This document shows positions 4,795-7,256 of a stretch of DNA of 7,256 bases, piece after piece; position 1 is the first letter of the stretch; each line of letters opens with the position of its first letter. This DNA comes from Nioella sp964229645. Its GTDB lineage: Bacteria; Pseudomonadota; Alphaproteobacteria; Rhodobacterales; Rhodobacteraceae. Position numbers and translations under genes: made by a program. The stretch is taken from NCBI RefSeq assembly GCF_964229645.1, contig NZ_CAXREX010000299.1, positions 1-7,256 on the forward strand. The letters are read 5' to 3'. Below the pieces are notes generated by a model that was not told where the DNA came from, did no database searches, and was given only the letters and a program-made list of their open reading frames with translations.

Positions 4795-5365
4795 TCGGCT
4801 GGACCGGCAGATGGCCTTCCTGGTCGAAGCGGACCGGCTGAAGCGGATCGAGCGGGCGAACTGGATCACCGGGCGCCTGCGCAACGAGAACAGCGCCGAG
4901 CATAGCTGGCACCTGGCGCTCTTCGCGCTCACGCTGGCCGATCATGCGCCCGAGGGCGTGCGGATCGACCGGGTGATCCGGATGCTGATCCTGCATGACC
5001 TGGTGGAAATCGACGCGGGCGATGCGCCCATCTACGGAACCCATGACACGGAGGCGCTGGCGCGGCAGGAACAGGAGGCCGCCGACCGGATCTTCGGCCT
5101 GCTGCCCGATGATCTTGCAGGGGAGTTCCGCGCGCTCTGGGATGAATTCGAGGCCGCCGAAAGCCCGGATGCCGTCTTTGCCAAGTCGCTCGACCGTTTT
5201 CAGCCCCCGGTTCTGAACCTTCATTCCGAGGGCGGCAGCTGGCCCGACTACGACGTCACCGAGGACCAGGTCCGCGCCCGCGTCGGCACCAAGGTCGATC
5301 GGGGCGCGCCCGGGCTCTGGTCCTGGCTCAGCCCGAAACTGTCGGCCTGGTTCCAGGGTGGCTGA
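4787..5365 (+). CDS. HD-domain phosphohydrolase, YfbR/HD_3-like
   Basis: A 192-residue HD-superfamily protein. It carries the metal-binding set His39 (ENSAEHSWH, 34-42), His70-Asp71 (LILHDLVEIDAGD, 68-79) and Asp136 (KSLDRFQP), plus the Glu74 and Asp76 typical of HD_3/YfbR-type proteins. E. coli YfbR is a 5'-deoxyribonucleotidase acting on dNMPs; related HD_3 proteins have varied nucleotide substrates, so a nucleotide monophosphate phosphatase is likely but the substrate is inferred. The start is the GTG at 4787, giving SDRLDRQMAFLVEADRLK, which fits the family beginning; the ATG at 4811 would cut into that conserved start. It overlaps the preceding gene by 8 bases, with GAAGG about nine bases upstream, so it is translated as the last gene of a three-gene operon. 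The protein is expected in the cytoplasm. Confidence 0.9.
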   Translation: MSDRLDRQMAFLVEADRLKRIERANWITGRLRNENSAEHSWHLALFALTLADHAPEGVRIDRVIRMLILHDLVEIDAGDAPIYGTHDTEALARQEQEAADRIFGLLPDDLAGEFRALWDEFEAAESPDAVFAKSLDRFQPPVLNLHSEGGSWPDYDVTEDQVRARVGTKVDRGAPGLWSWLSPKLSAWFQGG

Positions 5366-5438
5366 CCTGCGCGGATGACAGTCTCGATCCGGGTCTGTAC
5401 AGTCGCACCAGTCTGTTCTGTATCCGTAACGAGGCCCC

Positions 5439-6131
5439 ATGTCCCAGACCCTTACGATCATCATCCTTCTTGTTGCATCGATCGCGGGGTCCGGGCTGAT
5501 CGTCTATGCCCTGATGATCGGGACGAAACGGCAGGGCGCCCTGCGCGACGCGGTCGCCGCCCGTGGCTGGCGCTACGACCGTGACGAAGGCACCGCCGGG
5601 CGCGCCCGCGTAACCACGATCTCTGATCCGAACGCGGGCTGGCAGATGGAAATCAAGGTCAATGCCGCCACCACGGGCAGCGGCCGCACCGTGCGCAGCA
5701 CCACCTGGCGCGCAGCCAATGCGGGCATTTCGCAAGGCTTGGCCATCATCGGCCCGTCCATGAGCGCCGAAAAAGCCGAACGGGCGGAAACCATGCTGGG
5801 AAAGCTGGGCGGCGGCATGGGCGGCTTCGTGATGGGCAGGCTCTTTGGCGATCTCGGCCCCGAAGCCGCGCGGCTCGAGGCCGTGGACCTGCCCGGCGCG
5901 CATGGCCTTCTGATGGCAACGCCCGAGGCGCAGGCGGCGCTGGTGCCGGTTGCAACCCATCCTGCGCTGGCCAATTCTGCCGGCCTGCTGCCCGGGGGCG
6001 CCCTGCCCGTCATCCGGCGCTCGGACCGGGGGCTGGAGATCTCTCTGCGCGCGGCGCTCTCCCGCCCCGAAGAGGTTCTGGCACTTGCAGACCTGGGCGA
6101 AACCTTGCGTCAGGCCCTGCCCGAGTCCTGA
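5439..6131 (+). CDS. Hypothetical single-span membrane protein
   Basis: A 230-residue protein I cannot assign to a family. Residues 5-27 (beginning LTIIILLVASIAGSG) form one hydrophobic span with no signal-peptidase site; the basic GTKRQGALR that follows suggests the C-terminal part stays in the cytoplasm. The soluble part has a LRDAVAARGWRYDRDE helix-turn, then a beta-rich stretch (about 55-92, with GWQMEIKV and RTVRSTTWRA), a Gly/Met-rich hinge (GKLGGGMGGFVMGRLFG, 121-137), and an Ala/Leu-rich end. There is no cysteine. The ATG at 5439 has GAGG four bases upstream. It starts 73 bp after the HD gene and ends 75 bp before icd, so it may be a separate unit. A membrane-anchored protein is what can be said. 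Confidence 0.82.
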   Translation: MSQTLTIIILLVASIAGSGLIVYALMIGTKRQGALRDAVAARGWRYDRDEGTAGRARVTTISDPNAGWQMEIKVNAATTGSGRTVRSTTWRAANAGISQGLAIIGPSMSAEKAERAETMLGKLGGGMGGFVMGRLFGDLGPEAARLEAVDLPGAHGLLMATPEAQAALVPVATHPALANSAGLLPGGALPVIRRSDRGLEISLRAALSRPEEVLALADLGETLRQALPES

Positions 6132-6141
6132 CGGTATACGA

Positions 6142-6170
6142 TTGCATACATTTTTGGCATCTGCTAAGCA
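6142..6170 (+). promoter_or_regulatory. Candidate icd promoter
   Basis: The 75-bp spacer before icd contains the only AT-rich stretch in the area. TTGCAT (6142-6147) and TAAGCA (6165-6170) are 17 bp apart, giving a start about 30 bp upstream of the icd ATG. The -35 is fair and the -10 weak. Near-repeats GTATAC (6134-6139) and GCATAC (6144-6149) overlap the -35 and could be an operator; this is inference. Confidence 0.4.
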
Positions 6171-6206
6171 GCGCGCGACACTTCCCCCTGTTTCCCGAGG
6201 TTTCCG

Positions 6207-7256
6207 ATGACCAAGATCAAGGTAGCAAATCCCATCGTCGAGATGGATGGCGACGAGATGACCCGCATCATGTGGGCCTTCATCAAGGACAAGCTCATTC
6301 TGCCCTATCTCGATATCGACCTGCTCTATTACGACCTCGGAATCGAAGAGCGGGATCGCACCGACGACCAGATCACGGTGGATGCCGCCGAGAAGACCCT
6401 CGAAGTGGGTGTCGCGGTGAAATGCGCCACGATCACGCCCGACGAGGCGCGGGTCGAGGAATTCGGCCTGAAGCGCATGTATCGCAGCCCCAACGGCACG
6501 ATCCGCAACATCCTGGGCGGCGTCGTCTTCCGCAAGCCGATCATCTGCCGCAACGTTCCCCGCCTCGTGCCGGGCTGGACCCAACCGATCGTGGTGGGCC
6601 GCCATGCGTTCGGCGACCAGTATCGCGCCACCGATTTCCGCTTCCCCGGCAAGGGCAAGATCACGCTGAAATTCGAGGGCGAGGATGGCGAGGTGATCGA
6701 GCGCGAGGTGTTCGACGCGCCATCGGCGGGTGTCACCATGGCGATGTACAATCTCGACGACTCGATCCGCGATTTCGCCCGCGCCTCGTTCAATTACGGG
6801 CTCGGCCTGAAATGGCCGGTCTATCTCTCCACCAAGAACACCATCCTCAAGGCCTATGACGGCCGCTTCAAAGACTTGTTCCAGGAGGTGTTCGAGGAGG
6901 AATTCGAAGCCCAGTTCAAGGAGGCAGGCATCGAATACCAGCACCGCCTGATCGACGACATGGTCGCCTGCGCGCTGAAATGGAATGGTGGCTTTGTCTG
7001 GGCCTGCAAGAACTATGACGGCGACGTGCAGTCCGATACGGTCGCGCAGGGCTTCGGCTCGCTTGGCATGATGACTTCGCAACTCCTGACGCCCGATGGC
7101 AAGATCATGGAGGCGGAGGCCGCCCACGGCACCGTCACCCGCCATTACCGCCAGCACCAGGCCGGGCAGCAGACCTCGACCAACTCCATCGCTTCGATCT
7201 TCGCCTGGACCGGGGCGCTCAGGCACCGGGCCAAGCTCGATGACAACACCCCGCTC
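6207..7256 (+). CDS. icd: NADP-dependent isocitrate dehydrogenase (3' end cut by window)
   Basis: The first 350 codons of isocitrate dehydrogenase, open to the window edge; about 50-55 residues are missing compared with the roughly 404 usual. It oxidatively decarboxylates isocitrate to 2-oxoglutarate with NADP in the TCA cycle and is a homodimer in the cytoplasm. The sequence is of the eukaryote-like type, not the E. coli type: it shares GRHAFGDQYRATDF, LSTKNTILKAYDGRFKD, RLIDDMVA, ACKNYDGDVQSD and EAEAAHGTVTRHYR with mammalian enzymes. Substrate and metal residues are present: Arg100, Arg109, Arg132 and Tyr139 (same numbers as human IDH1), Lys210 (human 212), Asp250, Asp273 and Asp277 (human 252, 275, 279). 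The ATG at 6207 has GAGG six bases upstream. It is probably transcribed from its own promoter. Confidence 0.98.
   Translation, partial: MTKIKVANPIVEMDGDEMTRIMWAFIKDKLILPYLDIDLLYYDLGIEERDRTDDQITVDAAEKTLEVGVAVKCATITPDEARVEEFGLKRMYRSPNGTIRNILGGVVFRKPIICRNVPRLVPGWTQPIVVGRHAFGDQYRATDFRFPGKGKITLKFEGEDGEVIEREVFDAPSAGVTMAMYNLDDSIRDFARASFNYGLGLKWPVYLSTKNTILKAYDGRFKDLFQEVFEEEFEAQFKEAGIEYQHRLIDDMVACALKWNGGFVWACKNYDGDVQSDTVAQGFGSLGMMTSQLLTPDGKIMEAEAAHGTVTRHYRQHQAGQQTSTNSIASIFAWTGALRHRAKLDDNTPL

Noticed and set aside
6272..6859. A 195-codon plus-strand frame inside icd
   Set aside because: It is out of frame with icd, whose frame is unbroken from 6207 to the window end and matches the enzyme throughout.
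5328..7226. A 632-codon minus-strand reading frame opposite the membrane protein gene and icd
   Set aside because: Antisense shadow; it crosses two real genes and their spacer, and the product has no recognisable domain.
1..7256. Mobile element, CRISPR array, phage or defence genes
   Set aside because: No transposase, integrase, direct-repeat array or terminal repeats are visible; all genes are housekeeping or conserved-looking with uniform composition apart from one short patch.

Overview
The window is GC-rich chromosomal DNA that reads as an alphaproteobacterium of the Rhodobacteraceae (Rhodobacter/Roseobacter group). The clues are the isc-suf order iscR > cysteine desulfurase > sufB > small gene > sufC, an IscR lacking the usual cluster ligands as known from Rhodobacter, a eukaryote-like NADP isocitrate dehydrogenase, and an intergenic repeat I recognise from this family. 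No tRNA, rRNA, CRISPR array, transposase or integration site is visible. The species cannot be named from the sequence.

Left half (1-3705, minus strand): an iron-sulfur cluster assembly operon read right to left. It holds iscR (3705-3244), a compact group I cysteine desulfurase (3066-2020), sufB (1945-425), a YbjQ/UPF0145 small protein (379-68), and the first 14 codons of sufC (43 to the window edge). The desulfurase takes sulfur from cysteine, SufB with SufC (and presumably SufD beyond the edge) forms the scaffold on which clusters are built, and IscR is the likely regulator. The spacers are not empty. A family-specific repeat with a terminator-like hairpin lies between iscR and the desulfurase, and GC-rich hairpins lie just upstream of the sufB and ybjQ ribosome binding sites.

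Centre (3706-3898): a 193-bp divergent intergenic region with possible face-to-face promoters sharing an AT core, for iscR (minus) and for the plus-strand genes.

Right half (3899-7256, plus strand): a tightly packed trio with overlapping ends, namely an alpha/beta hydrolase of the COG2945 type, an 80-residue helical protein of unknown function, and an HD-domain (YfbR/HD_3-like) phosphohydrolase. A gene for an unrecognised single-span membrane protein follows. Last is icd, NADP-dependent isocitrate dehydrogenase of the TCA cycle, cut by the window edge after 350 codons.

Nothing here looks like a wholly new system. The points most worth following are the ligand-less IscR, the shortened desulfurase, YbjQ embedded between sufB and sufC, an AT-rich patch inside the desulfurase gene that resembles an internal promoter, and the conserved-looking but unexplained hydrolase trio.
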